Counted from the stretch's first letter, positions 21,542-34,424 are shown. The stretch is 54,564 bases of DNA from Planoprotostelium fungivorum (GCA_003024175.1 MDYQ01000185.1:1-54564); one strand, 5' to 3'. Notes: generated by a model not told the origin, from the letters alone. Translations and numbers: made by a program.

Positions 21542-24500
21542 ATGGAAGTTTTCTATCAAATTTCTCCAAGCCGCCTGGACCGGGTAGGGAAATTGTGCAT
21601 CGGTTCGGCTGACGAGATCATGGACATCATCTATAGAGGACCTCACAGTGTTGTCTATCGAGTGAGGGAGGATGGGTCACCTACTTGCATCGTGAAGACG
21701 GCAGTGGCAAATCCTTCCGTAACCATGGACAAGTATCAGATAGAGAAGAGATATATGGACCAATTGTGTCCTATCACTGATTATGTCTTACGCTGTACTG
21801 AGGTGAATACCTGTTGAACATCACAAGTTTAATCACTCAAATGTGAAACAACAGCTCCGCAGAGAATCATCTCAGTTGATCGTTGAAGACTTCTCCGGGA
21901 TGTCACTTTTCGACTTCAGACAGAACAGAGGACAATTTTCCATCGAAGAGTTTTTCAAAACATCCATCAAGATGTGTGAGGGTTTAGATGCCATCCATCA
22001 AGCCGGTGTCGTGCATCGAAACATCTGCTCACAGCACATCCTATTGGATGATGCATCGTGTACCATCAAATTCATCGACTTCTCTTTGGCCACAAACAGT
22101 AAAGTTACCCATTCAACCTCCCTGCCCTTTGAATCTCAGTTCCATCACAATTACATATCACCTGGTGAGTCATCCATACATACCCAACACTCGAATGACA
22201 TCATGCAGAGCAGACAACGAGAATCGATAAGAGGGTGAGAATTTCCCGCCCAAATCATGCATTTAAAATTCGAAGGTGGACTATCGTTCGGATTATTACA
22301 GCCTGGGAGTGGTGATGTTCGAGATGTTGACGGGAAGGCTTCCATTTGACGACAGTACGGATCCAGCCAAGATCATCTATAATCACATTGCAAAGTGAGA
22401 TCCTCATCTTCATCACATGATGATGACACACACGATGATCATCATATCATCATCACACATTTCAATGAACGTCGCTCTCTCGTGTTGACGTGTACAGAGA
22501 GCCACCCAATCCATCAGATCTGTGTGAAGACATCCCACTGACACTCTCATCCATCATCTTGAAGTTATTGTCCAAAGATGCCCAAGACCGCTATCAGTCC
22601 ATGTTTGGTCTCATCTACGATCTACAACAGTGTAGTGCGCCGACGAATGAGACGATCCAATTAGGATCACGTGACATCCCCAGTACCATCCAGGTATGAC
22701 GTCATCATTTGTCGCGTGACGTCATCGTTGTAGATCGCATTCAAAATGTACGGAAGAGAAGATCAACTGCGAAATCTCGTAGAAATTTACGACGACGTAT
22801 CCAAGGGCAAGAGACTGGCTACCCTCGTCTCCGTCTCGGGTCAGAGTGGAATCGGTGAAATTTCGATTCGAACGTAACGTACGTAGACTGATGTGCCCAG
22901 GTAAGACGATGCTGATCGAAAATCTGAGAAAACACGTGGAAAATTCGGGGGGAAAATTTGTGGTGGGGAAAGTGGATCAATTGAGGAAGAATACTCCTTA
23001 CGCTTCTGTCATCCTCGCTCTACAACAGTTTGTCAGAGGTCTACTGACGGTGAGTCGTACATTTCCCGGAAATTTCTCCTATATTTCTGAGAATCTTCTT
23101 GACGAGGGGATAGGAGGGAGAAGAGAGACTCCGGAGAATTAAATCGGATATTTTATCGGCGATGCACCACAGAGGACAGGCCATGATAGATCTCATCCCC
23201 CAACGTAAGCGATGACACATGATGACGTCATCGTGACGTACAGACAGTCGGTCTCGTGCTGGGCGAACAGCCGATGCTACCGGAGGTGGGACCACTGGAG
23301 AATCAAGCGAGATTTCGATCCGTTTTCATCGATTTCCTCGGAGCCATCGCAACGGAAGAAGATCCGCTCACTATTTTCCTCGACGATCTACAAGTGAGAA
23401 TCATCAAATCACATCGACAATGTCATCAAATCACATCGACAATGTCATCACACGCATCACAAAGATAACGGTGGTCAGTGGGCCGATCACGCTACGATGT
23501 CGTTGATCGAACATCTCATCAACCAGATGAAAGTGCATCATCTCTGCGTGGTCATCGCTTATCGTGATGTCGAGGTGGATGATGATCATCCCTTGAAGAA
23601 CACGTTAGACCGCATCGATAGAGTGAGTGATGTGATGATGTGTGATGACGTGTGATGACGTGTGATGACGTCATCAGAGTATGATGCACGAGATCAAGTT
23701 GACGCCCATCACGCAAGGAGAGATCGAAGGCATGATCGCGGACACATTTTTCGTGCCAAGAGACCAAGCGGTATCATTGGGTGACGTCTCAATTCGATCA
23801 GATGGAATTGGGACTGACAATGGAACAGGTGACATCGTTTGGATGAAGACGCAAGGGAATCCACTGTTGGTCAATGTCTTCTTGGAAAATTTAGTGGCAG
23901 AAAAACACATCACTTGGCAATCTTCTCGCGGCAGGTGACACGTCAGACGATTATCACATCCATCTACAACGCGACGTCCCAATTATTCATTGAAACAGAT
24001 GGATTTGGGACACGGTATCCATCATCAAAGCGAACATAGCGGGAGACACCATACACCTCATGACATCACGCATCTCTAGACACGACGAAATATTCAAGAA
24101 AATTCTCTCTATAGCCGCCTGCGCTGGTAACGGGTGAGCCCTCCCGTTGCCGTGGAGATGTATCATCTACAACGAGACTGATTTAGAGGACAGTTGCAAG
24201 TTGAAATATCTGCGAGGAGTCGTGGAAATTTCGATGAACGAGATATTAGAGGTATTGAGAATGGCCGTTGTAGATAACCTCATTTCTCTATCGTCTGATT
24301 TTGCAGAATCGGACGTACAGATCGGCGAAATTTCCATCAATTTCTCACACGACAAGGTGACAATGCCATCCGACATCGCATGCAATTCAAATTTTAAATT
24401 TCGCGCCGACGAGACTGAACACCACAGGTGCAACAAGCCGCCTATGAGATGATATCTCACGAGCAGCGTCCCCTCATCCACCTACACATCGCCCATTCTC

Positions 24501-27500
24501 TCTTATCAGAAGGTAAGATATCTCTAAATACATCCCACCGACACGTTGCAGCTCGTATGACATCATCTGATGAATACGTGTTTCAATCGATACCACACTT
24601 TTCCATGGCCAGATGGGTCATTCAGGACGAGAGAGAGAAAATGGAACTGGCTCGCATATGTCTGAAATCTGCGCAGAGCGCGAGAAAGGCGGCCGCTTAT
24701 GGATCCGGTAGAGACATCGCAGAGTTGGGTAAGATGTCATGGTTACGTACGGCCACGTGACTAGGGACAGGTATCGCGATGGTGGGGGAGACGGGGTGGG
24801 AAGAAGAGCACGGTACAACTCTGGCGTTATATTTGGTGGGTTTAAGGTTTAATATCTTGACATCTGATGGAGCACGTAGATTTCGGTGGAATTTACGTAC
24901 ATGACTGGAGATTACGATCGAGCTGAGACGATGTACCCTGGCATATTGGAAAAGTGGGACATTTCGAATGTCAGATTGACATCGTTTGACAGGTGTAAAA
25001 CCAATACGGAGCTGTCCTCCGTTTATTTCGTGCAGGCCATGCATTATGAGTACCAGCAGCAGTATGCTAAATCGGTAGATACGTACAGATTATTATTGAA
25101 AGCTCACGACATCCACTTACCTCCATTGAACACACCGGACAACGAGATCGAGAAATTGTCCATCCAGGTGACACACTCGTTATCTCCGAGATGGCGAAAT
25201 TTCGCGGGAAATTGACATCACGCAAGATCTTTGAAAAATGTCGGGAGATCGTCGGGAGTGATCCGTCGATGATCTACAACCTGCCAATCACGGTCGATAG
25301 AGGCCACTTAGATTGCATGAAGACGTTAGCTCTCATCTGGCCTGCCGCCAAGATTTCAGGTGAATCTCGCGTCCATCTACAACGAGCCAATCTCACACAG
25401 GTTCCCCCTCCTTCCTCGCCCTCTGCTGCACGATAGGTGGGATCGCATGTTTCAGATCTGCGATCTCGCGAATCTGACTCTGTCAGGTCTGTACGAAGCC
25501 GTGCGACACGGTAACAATGAATGGACCCCACTCATTTACGTACAATGGTCTCCCAGTGGAGTCCTCTTCTTCAAAGATCTAGCCTGGGTCTACCAGGTAC
25601 ACACCCCCTCGTTACGTACGTAACGTACGTACAGATCGCGGAGGTGGGTTACAATCTGGCCGAGGGGAAAGAGAACGAAGGAATGCACCAGAGACTCTTG
25701 TTCGTGTATGGTTGGGCCTTGCATCAGTACAAGTCACTCAGGGAAGCAAAGAGAATGTCTGAAAAGTCTGTCAAGAGGGCAGAGGAGGTGGCAGACAACA
25801 ACACCATCTTCTATAGCGGTGAGAACGCTGGCAGGTTGTAGATGGAGAGATTGACGTAAGACAGGTAATCACGTCGTGGCTTATTCGTGGCACGCCGGCT
25901 TTCCCTTGACGACCGTGAGATCTTTCATCTACAACGAACCGAATGGAAAATTGATTTCGGTCCATTTTACTCCTCACCTCATATCTGACCTCTCCGATAG
26001 TGTCTGCAAGAATTAGACAAATTTGTACAGCACATGAAGAGTGTCAATAATTTATTCATCATGGCTCTTTTCATGTCTCTCCACCTACCCGTACTCGTGG
26101 TCACGGAAAAATCGGAAGATTTCGAAAGGGAGGAAGAAAAATGGCGGGAACAGTGGGCCTCCCACCCTCTCATCTCTGCGGGGTATACGGCTGGATCTGT
26201 ACAGAGGTTCTTCTGGAGGAAGTGCTCCACGGATACACCTGAAGTATTTCAACTCGTTCGGAGGTGGCTGTCATATTGACGTGTGACATCTAATTGATAT
26301 CTGACTGACATCTGACAGGTGGTTAGACATACGGTTCGTATTTGTGGGATGGTATGTGTACATAGAGTGTGATTTTATCTGTATGATATTGTTATTATCT
26401 ACAACGGAGGAACAGTGGGACAAGTGTTCCCAAGATGACAGGTATGTCGTACGTAACGCTGAGTAGACTTACGTGGGGTAGAACCGTGCTCAGAAATTTC
26501 ATGGAAAAGTTTCCGAAGGAATTAGAAAATTATGCGAAGTTCTGTGAGGGAAATCATCAGTACAAGATCTATCTACTGAGAGCAGAGGTGAGTCAAACTT
26601 CCTCGACCGTCGATCGACCATCTACAGGAGTGTAGATCGAAGGGTCTCACGTCAGAGGGAACCACATGGCTACAAAAAGCGGCAGATTCTGCCAAATCAT
26701 TTCAATTCATCCAGTGGCAAGCTTACTCTTACGAGCGCCTGGCGGATTTCATGATAGCATCAGGTGACGTCATAACACGTCATCGCACGTCATCAAGTCT
26801 CCAGGTCTCCAGATCTGTGCCAAGGGACCCGTGTTGGAGGCACATGCATTGTACAAGCAGTGGGGAGCTTCTCTGAAATGCAACCAATTGCGTCGGAATC
26901 ACTCTCATTCCTTCCAATCGGAACTCCGATCCCTTCCTCCGAACTCCGACTCATCATCATCCGACGTGATGCAAGATCACGATCATGATCATCATCGAGA
27001 TCACTTCGACGAGGGAACTCTGGCGAGGGTGACACAGTATGTCGACTTAGACATGAGCACCGGACAGCTCATCCAGATCATGATGGAGGAGGCCATGCAG
27101 AGTGCGGGTGCCCGGAGAGGACTCTTCCTCTTGATCGAACCTTCTAAAGACGGAAACGTTCATCACATGGAACGTCACGTGATCGCAAACGGGGAAGTCG
27201 ACCGACTCGAGGTGAAATTTCGCGAGAAATTTCCGTGATTTCCCATCGAATTTCTTCCAAATTTCCGTGAGATATCTCTCTCGCTAAACGTGAAAGGTGA
27301 ACGTGGAAGGAAGACCATTAGATGCAAGCATGTGTCCCATCTCTCTCATCAATTTAGTCAGTCGAACACTGTCTCCCATCATCATATCCAACGCCAGCAG
27401 TGACCCACAGGTATCGAACGACATCTTCGTGAAAAACAACAAGATATCATCACTGCTGTGTGTTCCCATCTTAAGTCAGAGAGGAGTGCGAGGCATCATC

Positions 27501-29393
27501 CTATTCTACAACGATCTCATGGCAGAAGCTTTCAACGAGAAACGTTTGAAGGTATGACGTCATCGTCTTCCCGCCACGTTCGAAATTCAAATTTCGAAAG
27601 GTCGTAACGGCCATCGGCGTTCAGATGATCGTACACATCGACAGTTCTAGATTGAATCGCATGTTGAAGAAAGAGACGGATCATTTGAAGGCAACGAAGG
27701 TTTCAATGGAAGATTTCATCGATGCACTGTGTCACGAAGTGCGAAATCCACTCAACGGAATATTCGGTAGCCAGGAGGTGGGAAATCTCCGCGAAATTTC
27801 TCCGAGATTTCGAATGACAATACGACAGCTACTGAGAGACATGGTGGAAAAACAGAGACTATCGTTACTCAGCGGTCGACCCGACGTAACCGACATTTCA
27901 AAGAATTTTCACGAGCAATTAGAGCTCATCTCTTCGATCTCGATCTCAGCGGAGCATCTGAAAGATCTGCTCGATACGGTCTTGAACGTTTCTTCTATTC
28001 AGAAGAATCCAGACAGAAAGGCTTACGTCATCCGTTTCAACCCGAAGATGATCGTGCATAACGTGAGATCTCCCGGAATTCTCCGCGAAATTTCGGAGGA
28101 ATGACTGACAGATTCAGGTGGGGTTGATGTTCAAGGCCAAATTGAAGGGACTCGAGTTGTATCTGAATGAAACTTGTTCCGAAGAACGAGAAGTCATGGG
28201 TGATCCCAGGAGCTTATCTCAGGTGACACTTTTCCACGAAATTTCCTCACCTGGTTCAGATCTTGATCAACCTGGTCGGCAACGCGGTGAAATTCACACG
28301 AGTTGGAGGCATAACCATTGGTTACGACATAGAAGAGGCCCACGAAGGTCACGTGACCATCCGTTACCACGTCAAGGACACTGGAATCGGCATGGATCCC
28401 GGTGAAATTTCCAAGGTACGATCATCTACAACGCCTTTTTCACCCGTGAAATTTCGTCGTAATTCACATCAGATCTTCCGGCCCTTCACCCAAGCGAACG
28501 AAGAAGTGCAAGATATGTACGGAGGCAACGGCTTAGGTTTAACCTTAGCGAAGAAGATATTGGAAGAGATGAACGGTCAGATCCTCATCGAGTCAGAGAA
28601 AGAGAGGGGGACAACCTGCTACGTCGTCATTCGTTACCCCCTCGCCACGAAATTCAAGAGAAATCTCGATGAAAGAAAAGACACGGAGGTGAAACTTCTC
28701 GGAATGATCTGGGAAATTTCTTAGACCTGAAATCGAACAGACCAGGCCCGCGAAGCGTCAAGTGACGGAGAAGAAGAGCAAAAAAATCCTCGTTGTAGAT
28801 GACAACATCATCAACCAGAAGATCTTAAAGAAGATTTTAGAGGGTCAAGGGTGGGACGTAGACGTTGCAGACAACGGAAGCGTCGCCGTGTCCATGTTCT
28901 TAAAGTGATAGCCTCATCGTGTCGTGTGGATGGCTGAGAAATCGTAGGAGTCGTGAGGAAGGGAACAAGTATGACGTCATCACCATGGACATCGAGGTGA
29001 GATGATGATGACGATGACGTCTGATGAGTGGACAGATGCCAGTGATGGATGGTATACAGAGCACGCAGAGGATCAGAAAGATCGAGCAAGATCTCAACAC
29101 GACGAGACCAATTATCATCATTGGTGAGCTCTTCATCTCATGGTCACCACAGACATCAGCATGATCCCTCATCCTATCTTCTCATTGCACCATCTGCATC
29201 AATCCGAGTCATGTCACCATCATACATCGTGAAACGACATCATCTGATGTGTGCAGGTGTATCCGCGAACACCCGAGACGTTCACGAGAAGAAAGCCATT
29301 GGATGTGGAATGGATTCGTACCTCCACAAACCATTCCACAGAGAGACCATCATTGCCACCATCAGCAATCTGCTGTCCACAACGGAAGACTGA
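21542..29393 (+). CDS. Giant hybrid histidine kinase: kinase-like + AAA-type ATPase + GAF + HisKA/HATPase + receiver
   Basis: Domains in order. First is a protein-kinase fold ([60 protein letters not shown]). A large ATPase follows, with Walker [16 protein letters not shown] and Walker [12 protein letters not shown]. After a helical repeat region comes a GAF domain ([20 protein letters not shown]...[10 protein letters not shown]). The HisKA H-box is [15 protein letters not shown]. The HATPase has [26 protein letters not shown] and [12 protein letters not shown]. The receiver has ILVVDDN, phospho-acceptor MDIEMPVMDG and LHKPF. Stop TGA 29391-29393. This is the layout of fungal and amoebozoan kinase-AAA-GAF hybrid kinases in phosphorelay signalling. 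The kinase-like domain lacks the catalytic HRD Asp (HRN) and the DFG Gly (DFS), so it may be a pseudokinase. The start is the first in-frame Met after a stop. Dozens of introns. Confidence 0.9.
23408..23452. repeat. Tandem duplication of ~22 bp in a histidine-kinase intron
   Basis: ATCAAATCACATCGACAATG occurs twice in direct tandem (starting about 23403 and 23425) within the intron that splits DDLQ/WAD. Confidence 0.75.
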
Positions 29394-29424
29394 TAAACCA
29401 TTTGTATCGATTAACGTTCCACTT

Positions 29425-29588
29425 CTGCGCGTGTGCAAAAATGACATGAGAAGACAAAAATTAGGTCCTACCCGGGTTCGAACCGGGGATTCCAGGGTCA
29501 AAACCTGACGTGCTAACCACTACACCATAGAACCCGATGCAAATATCGTATGATTCACGTACAAGGACGTGTCTGAGATATGACTCAC
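29425..29588 (-). other. Intron-shaped unit carrying the second tRNA-Gln
   Basis: On the minus strand, sequence from 29588 begins GTGAGTCATATCTC and runs through GTGAATCATACGATATTTGC to the tRNA. After the tRNA it ends TTTTTGCACACGCGCAG at 29425. Its left arm is nearly identical to the ERG4 intron 14074-14128. It has donor and acceptor like a 164-nt intron and could be a 3' UTR intron of the methyltransferase gene that ends at 29649. Confidence 0.6.
29463..29534 (-). tRNA. tRNA-Gln(UUG), second copy
   Basis: A 72-nt tRNA with the same body as the one at 14129-14200, on the opposite strand. Anticodon TTG, followed by a T5 run. The 54 nt on its 5' side match the 5' flank of the first copy. Confidence 0.95.
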
Positions 29589-29648
29589 ATTACAGAATTT
29601 AATGAAACACGCTCAGAGAAGGACACATGCATAAGCGTCGTATTTTTC

Positions 29649-30512
29649 TCACTTGGTCATTCGATAGAACTGCAGATTGAGCCCTCCAAAGTCAACGACC
29701 CCCCTTCCCTTGCCCCTTCGTTCTATTTTCTCTATCCCCACCTTGATGATTCAGTCTTGACTGAGTCTCTCCTCTCACCTCCCAATCTTGGCTGTATAAA
29801 TATGGGTTCAACACGGACACATCATTGCCCGAGATCATCATCATCGCACCACCCGGACGCAGCACTCGATAAGCTTCTTCGAACAATCTGAGTATCTGTT
29901 TGGATGTGAGCTGTCGTGGATGCCCAACGGATTCACCTTCTCATCCTCTCCTGTCTCTTCTGTCCCGTGAGACAGTAGTGCATCGATCTGAGAGGTGTTT
30001 CAGGCACGCTTCATCTAGCATTCTCACCGTTCCCTTATCGAAGACCGCATCGAAATGATCGTCTTTGTATGATAATTGGCAGGCGTCCATACATTCATAT
30101 CGGATCGTCATCGGCTCTTTCACCATCTTAGGTCATTAGAAGATCTGATAATCTTTCGGTCTCACCTTCTTCTTGTTGCTCTCCATCTCATACTTTTGTT
30201 GAATCTCGATCATCTGGTCAATGGCAGTCTGAAAGACCATCAGTCGACCACCTCTCCATACGAGTACTTCACCTGCGATATATCGATGTTGTCCAATGCA
30301 ATGTCGGTGTGATGTGATGATTCGATAACTTCTTCGAGGATCCTACTGTTGCCAACACCGACCTGAAGGATCTTCACATCACTGGACAGATATTTCTCCA
30401 GAACAGGGGAGAGATCTTCACTGGTGAGGTTGTACCATTCGTACCTCTTCACGCCAGGTCCTTCATCGTACCACCGATCCCAATATCCCACAGTGGCAGG
30501 ATTATCACCCAT
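29649..30512 (-). CDS. Class I SAM methyltransferase, METTL13/EEF1AKMT4-like
   Basis: Starts MGDNPATVGYWDRWYDEG, the YWDxRY opening of the EEF1A lysine methyltransferase group. SAM-binding motif I reads VKILQVGVGNSRILEEVIE (VGVGNS in place of the usual GCGNS). An acidic motif II follows (LDNIDIS), then DACQLSYKDDHFDAVFDKGT, the family's D-x-FD-x-V-x-DKGT segment. Next come EEAYRVLRPGGAMMMIS and an end reading VVDFGGLNLQFYRMTK. The likely substrate is eEF1A lysine; this is inference from family. Stop TGA (29649-29651 on +). The tRNA-Gln unit lies just downstream. Confidence 0.82.
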
Positions 30513-31439
30513 ATGGATGTAGCTTCGACCGGAAATGTGAGATTGCGATGTGATTCGACGCGATCAGATCGTGAGAATAAAAGAGGATCCCCTTCTTTAT
30601 TCTCCATCTCCTCCCCACCCGCATGGGGTGGGAAACGCTCCTGGAAGCTTCCCGCCCAATGTTCCAATGTAGTGACGCCACACTGGGTCCACCTTGTCGT
30701 GCTGAAACCCATTCCACCAACAGGAACCCACACTTCATCCACCCTGTGACTATTCACCATAGGCCTACCGCCTCAGTGCCCCACGATGAAATCTCCGCAC
30801 TGATGGTTTACTCACAGCGGCCGAAGGTTACGTAGCTTCTCCTCATCACCTCCCACAACCAGCTTAAACGATAAAAATGAGAGGGAGAAGGAGAAGCCGA
30901 ATGGAATTCGCGTCCAGTGCTAATCTGAGGACACCCAACAGAGGCCTTAGCCCTCCTCACCGTTGATTCATCCGCGAAGATGAACCGTCCAACTTCAGAA
31001 CGAGTAACCTGATGTAAAAGCCCTGTATCACCTCGAAGGAAGAGGAATGAATTCGTCGGTGCAGCCCCAGCCGTTGATCTCTTGAACGAAAATCCCAGCA
31101 GAGTTCCATTTATGCCAACTCTTCCGCGGAGTTCAAGTGTCACACGATCTATATCGTCATCGCATCAAAACGATATACAACACAGACGGGGGCCCCCTAC
31201 GGTGGACGTGATCGTCCTTCTGGTGGGTGCTACATCCTCTACTGATGGAAATGGAGGTGGATGGAGGCGGGCTGTCTCATCCCCTGATGCAGCTAAGGGA
31301 GACACCAGGCGGAACACGGGGATTAAGTGGAGCTCAAAAGGCGATTGCGATGTCATGGAAACGGGCAATCATCGAGTTTGATATCCTTTCATAACCACAC
31401 AGCTCACCAACGAACACGCGTGTTCGTCGAGAGACGAGG
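30513..31439. other. 927-bp gap with no recognised gene
   Basis: No recognised gene or RNA. On the minus strand two open frames stand out: one of 111 codons (31143-30808) containing PTNSFLFLRGDTG and PQISTGREFHSASPSP, and one of about 100 codons (30760-30449) that overlaps the methyltransferase start. They lack the GTGAG intron pattern and the palindromic words seen elsewhere, and I cannot assign them. Possible relic of a repeat or element. Confidence 0.35.
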
Positions 31440-32445
31440 ATGTTGACCCAGACTCTGCCCATGGACATACCTAGTCGACCTCTCGATGCCTCGAGGTTCA
31501 ACACTCTAGCCCATTTGTCCTCAGGATCATATGGAGAGGTCTTTACTGCGGCCGATCTGGAGAACAACAACAAGGAGGTTGTCATCAAGAAGATTCCAAA
31601 GACGAACAGCAATCGTAGGGTCAAAAATGAAATCGAAGCCCACGAGAAGATTCCTCAGAGTAAGAAGGGTCTCGTCAAGTTTCACGGGTCCTTCGAGTCT
31701 AGAAACCATCTGGTGAGATTTCATAGGGTGGAGAAAATGTTAACCGAATATAGTATCTTGTCTTCGATAGAGTCCGAGGGGGAGATCTCTTTGCTCTCAT
31801 GGAGCACAACGGCTTCCGTCCTCTACCAGAGTTCATGGTCCTCCGAATCCTCCGCTCCGTGGTCAACACTCTGGTTCACTGCCACAACCATGGCGTGGCC
31901 CATCGTGACATCAAGTTAGAGAATGTGAGCTTTCCACCCTTCTCTTCTTGCATTTTCTCATGGACTCTCAGATTCTCGTCGATCCCCACGTCACCTCGGC
32001 CGTCTTGATAGACTTTGGCCTCTGCTCCTTCTTTACCTCATCCGGAGCCAACGAGAGCTTGACGGAGGACCTCTGCGGCTCTTTAGAGTACATTGCCCCC
32101 GAAGTCATCTTCCAGAAGCCCCTACAGGCCTCGAAGACAGACAGCTGGGCCCTGGGCATCACGATGTACTGCCTCCTCTTCGGACAGTTCCCTTATGCAG
32201 TCACCGATGCATTGCAGAGAGGAGAGGATCCCTACGGTCAAGAGACAGCTCCCTCCGTACCTCTACCGAAGAACTCGATGGAAGATGGCATACAAGTGTC
32301 CGAAGAGCTCCGTGGCCTTCTATCTGGTCTACTTCGATTCGATCCACAGTCGAGGACAACCGTCCAGGCTGCATCACAACATCCACTACTGAAGAAGAAC
32401 AAGAAGAAGGAATTTTGTCACACGGAGAACAGCATGATGATCTGA
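31440..32445 (+). CDS. Ser/Thr protein kinase, CAMK-like
   Basis: About 300 residues in three exons, essentially only a kinase domain. It has the G-loop LSSGSYGEVF, VVIKKIP (catalytic Lys), hinge YLVFDRVRGGDLFALME, catalytic loop VAHRDIKLENILVD, Mg-binding IDFGLC, CGSLEYIAPEV and TDSWALGITMYCLLFGQFPY, so all key residues for activity are present. The intron after NHL ends at ATATAG before TATCTTGTC, which restores the missing hinge; a second removes GTGAGC...CTCAG after KLEN. The tail is basic (KKNKKKEF). Upstream kinases and targets are unknown. AATAAA lies 44 nt after the stop (32489-32494). Confidence 0.88.
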
Positions 32446-32488
32446 AGACAAATGTAACGATAACTGTACAGTTTCGAGGAAATTTTCA

Positions 32489-32494
32489 AATAAA
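32489..32494 (+). terminator. Poly(A) signal of the kinase gene
   Basis: AATAAA 44 nt after the TGA at 32443-32445. Confidence 0.55.
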
Positions 32495-32717
32495 ACCTCG
32501 CCGGCACATTTTATTGTTCTTGTGGTTTGTAAAACTTAATCGTGCTCAGAATGTGTTAATAGAGTGGTGTCTCCACAGTTACATTATCGGATGTTCCTAG
32601 ATTGATAGAGGCTCAGCAACCAGAAGGCACCCTCTTTCAGTCTTCAAATGTCCTCCCCTCCATCTCCTCATGCGATGAGCACCCTATGACACAAACTTTC
32701 GTCTGAAAATATCTACA

Positions 32718-34302
32718 TTACGTTTCCTTTATCATCTGGTTCTGCAGGACTTCGTTGCCCCACGATGTCCATCCTCCGATGAGGTTCCTCGCAAACAACT
32801 CCAACCCGCGGACGTCACCCTGCAGACGTTTCACACCGACACCATCATCATCATCGTCACCTCTAAAAAGGGAGAAAAGATGGAATTTAATTTGGGCTTT
32901 GTTGAATGAGCTCCCGGCCGGCTGATCAAGAAGCGGGGCTCCCTCGGAAAGTTCTCCAACTCTTCGTCGATTCTTCTCGAGAATCTTCCGATGAGAAGGG
33001 GCTCGTAGGGCCTGCGATGAGACGAAGAGAGGGGAAAGATGAGTTGTCCTTCTCTGTCGATCTTGATCCAATACCAAGTGGTCAAGTATTCTATCCTCCA
33101 TCTGAAAGCGTTCAGATGTCGTCTTCGTGTGTGATCGATCATGTGCGATGATGGTGTTCACGTGATCGTAACATGATGAACATTGGAACACGATGACAAA
33201 CACGAACGCTTGATCATCACGTTTGCATCCGTAGATCACTCACTTTGGAAAGAGTGTCTCCGTGACGAACCGTTGAAATTTCAATTTGTTCGTTACCCAC
33301 ACCGCAAAGAGACCGCACGGATTCTCCGTAGCTTCACCACCGTACAACAGATCTACAACGGGTATAGAGAAGAGTGAATAATTGGGAAGGGTCTTGTACC
33401 TGTTGATCGTCAAACCTTCAGCTGCAGACTATAAAATAAAACAAAATCACTTTTTGCTCCGATCTACACTTTTGTTTTCCCAGGGAGGATCCATGACGAC
33501 GATATTGTACTGACCGTGATGTGGGGCTGTCAGGTTGAATGAAATTTCGATGAAATCTCTCTATCACCTCGGCTGAGGCGACGAATGTCCTTGATATCGC
33601 TCTGTTGCGAATGAATACGGTTATGATGTCTCATGTGATGTCATACCATGAGGAAGGTACTGTTTGAAGGTATCTGAAATCTGCGAATGATGAGAAGTGC
33701 GATTTAGAGGAGAGACACAACCTTGCTTCGAGTAGACTGATCTGCCTCTCTGGTCCCCGGTTACAGACGACACGATTGAAGTATTCGATGTCTAATGGTA
33801 TCTCTTCCTAATGAAGATTCAGGCTGCATCGTGTGATGACATCTTCTCACCTGTGGTTGATCGATGAAGAGAACATCGGTACCATGTTGGTCTTCGAATT
33901 TGGATTGAAACTTGCCGTATGTGTCCACACACCCAGCCAGATCGATTTCTGCAGTGGATGATTGTGCACGAACATTGTCGAGGACAGCCTTCACATCGGC
34001 TCTCGTTTGTGATTCGTATGCCTGATGAGTGTTCAACAAGTTTCACCGACACCTTAACTGACCTCTTTCGCTTCACGCATGGCTCGTATGATCAGTAGAC
34101 ACAGTAATTGATGAGCTTCTTCTGTGGAATCTAGATTCCCTCTTCTCTTCTTCCTCGGAGGTTCAACACCTTCACCAGCGATTTCAGGCTCCTCAACTTT
34201 CTCCTTGTGTGATGAAACATCATCCGTCAGCGGTTTCCAATCGATCTCATCTTGATCCTCTAGATACAGATACCCACTCGGTATCGTGATGATCTTAGTC
34301 AT
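32718..34302 (-). CDS. METTL4: METTL4-like MT-A70 N6-adenine methyltransferase
   Basis: Transfers methyl from SAM to adenine N6; METTL4 members act on snRNA 2'-O-methyladenosine or DNA. The N-terminal part (MTKIITIPSGYLYLEDQDE) has a basic nuclear-signal-like patch PPRKKRRG. The MT-A70 core holds the catalytic DPPW (YNIVVMDPPWENKS), then GLTINRYKTLPNYSLF, CGLFAVWVTNK and VTTWYWIKIDREG. RRPYEPLLIGR, HSTKPKLNSIF and the end LELFARNLIGGWTSWGNEVL follow; the last is the usual METTL4/IME4-type C-terminus. Introns split it into at least six exons, one just after DPPWENKS. It faces SFT2 across a 122-bp divergent gap. Confidence 0.9.
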
Positions 34303-34424
34303 GTCTTTGATGAATGATCACCACCCAGATGAATATTCTATGAATCATTGAATCACATCGGGAATCTGATCATTACACAACACACACCGGGAGCACCCAT
34401 CGCCCTGTATATAGAGGAAGAGAC
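34303..34424. promoter_or_regulatory. 122-bp divergent promoter (METTL4 / SFT2)
   Basis: The whole promoter space for two outward-facing genes. It includes CCTGTATATAGAGG about 20 nt before the SFT2 ATG, which may act as a TATA box. Confidence 0.45.

Noticed and set aside
28790-28810. CGTTGTAGATGAC as another instance of the dispersed noncoding word
   Set aside because: Here it is coding (LVVDDN of the receiver domain), so it may be coincidental and was not counted as an intron element.
30449-30760. Minus frame overlapping the methyltransferase start as an N-terminal extension
   Set aside because: It runs in another frame through the start region, and the YWDRWY motif already begins at the usual distance from the 30512 ATG.
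32718-33239. Single uninterrupted 173-codon frame as its own gene
   Set aside because: It contains only the last part of METTL4; DPPW and the N-terminal part lie in exons further up the minus strand.
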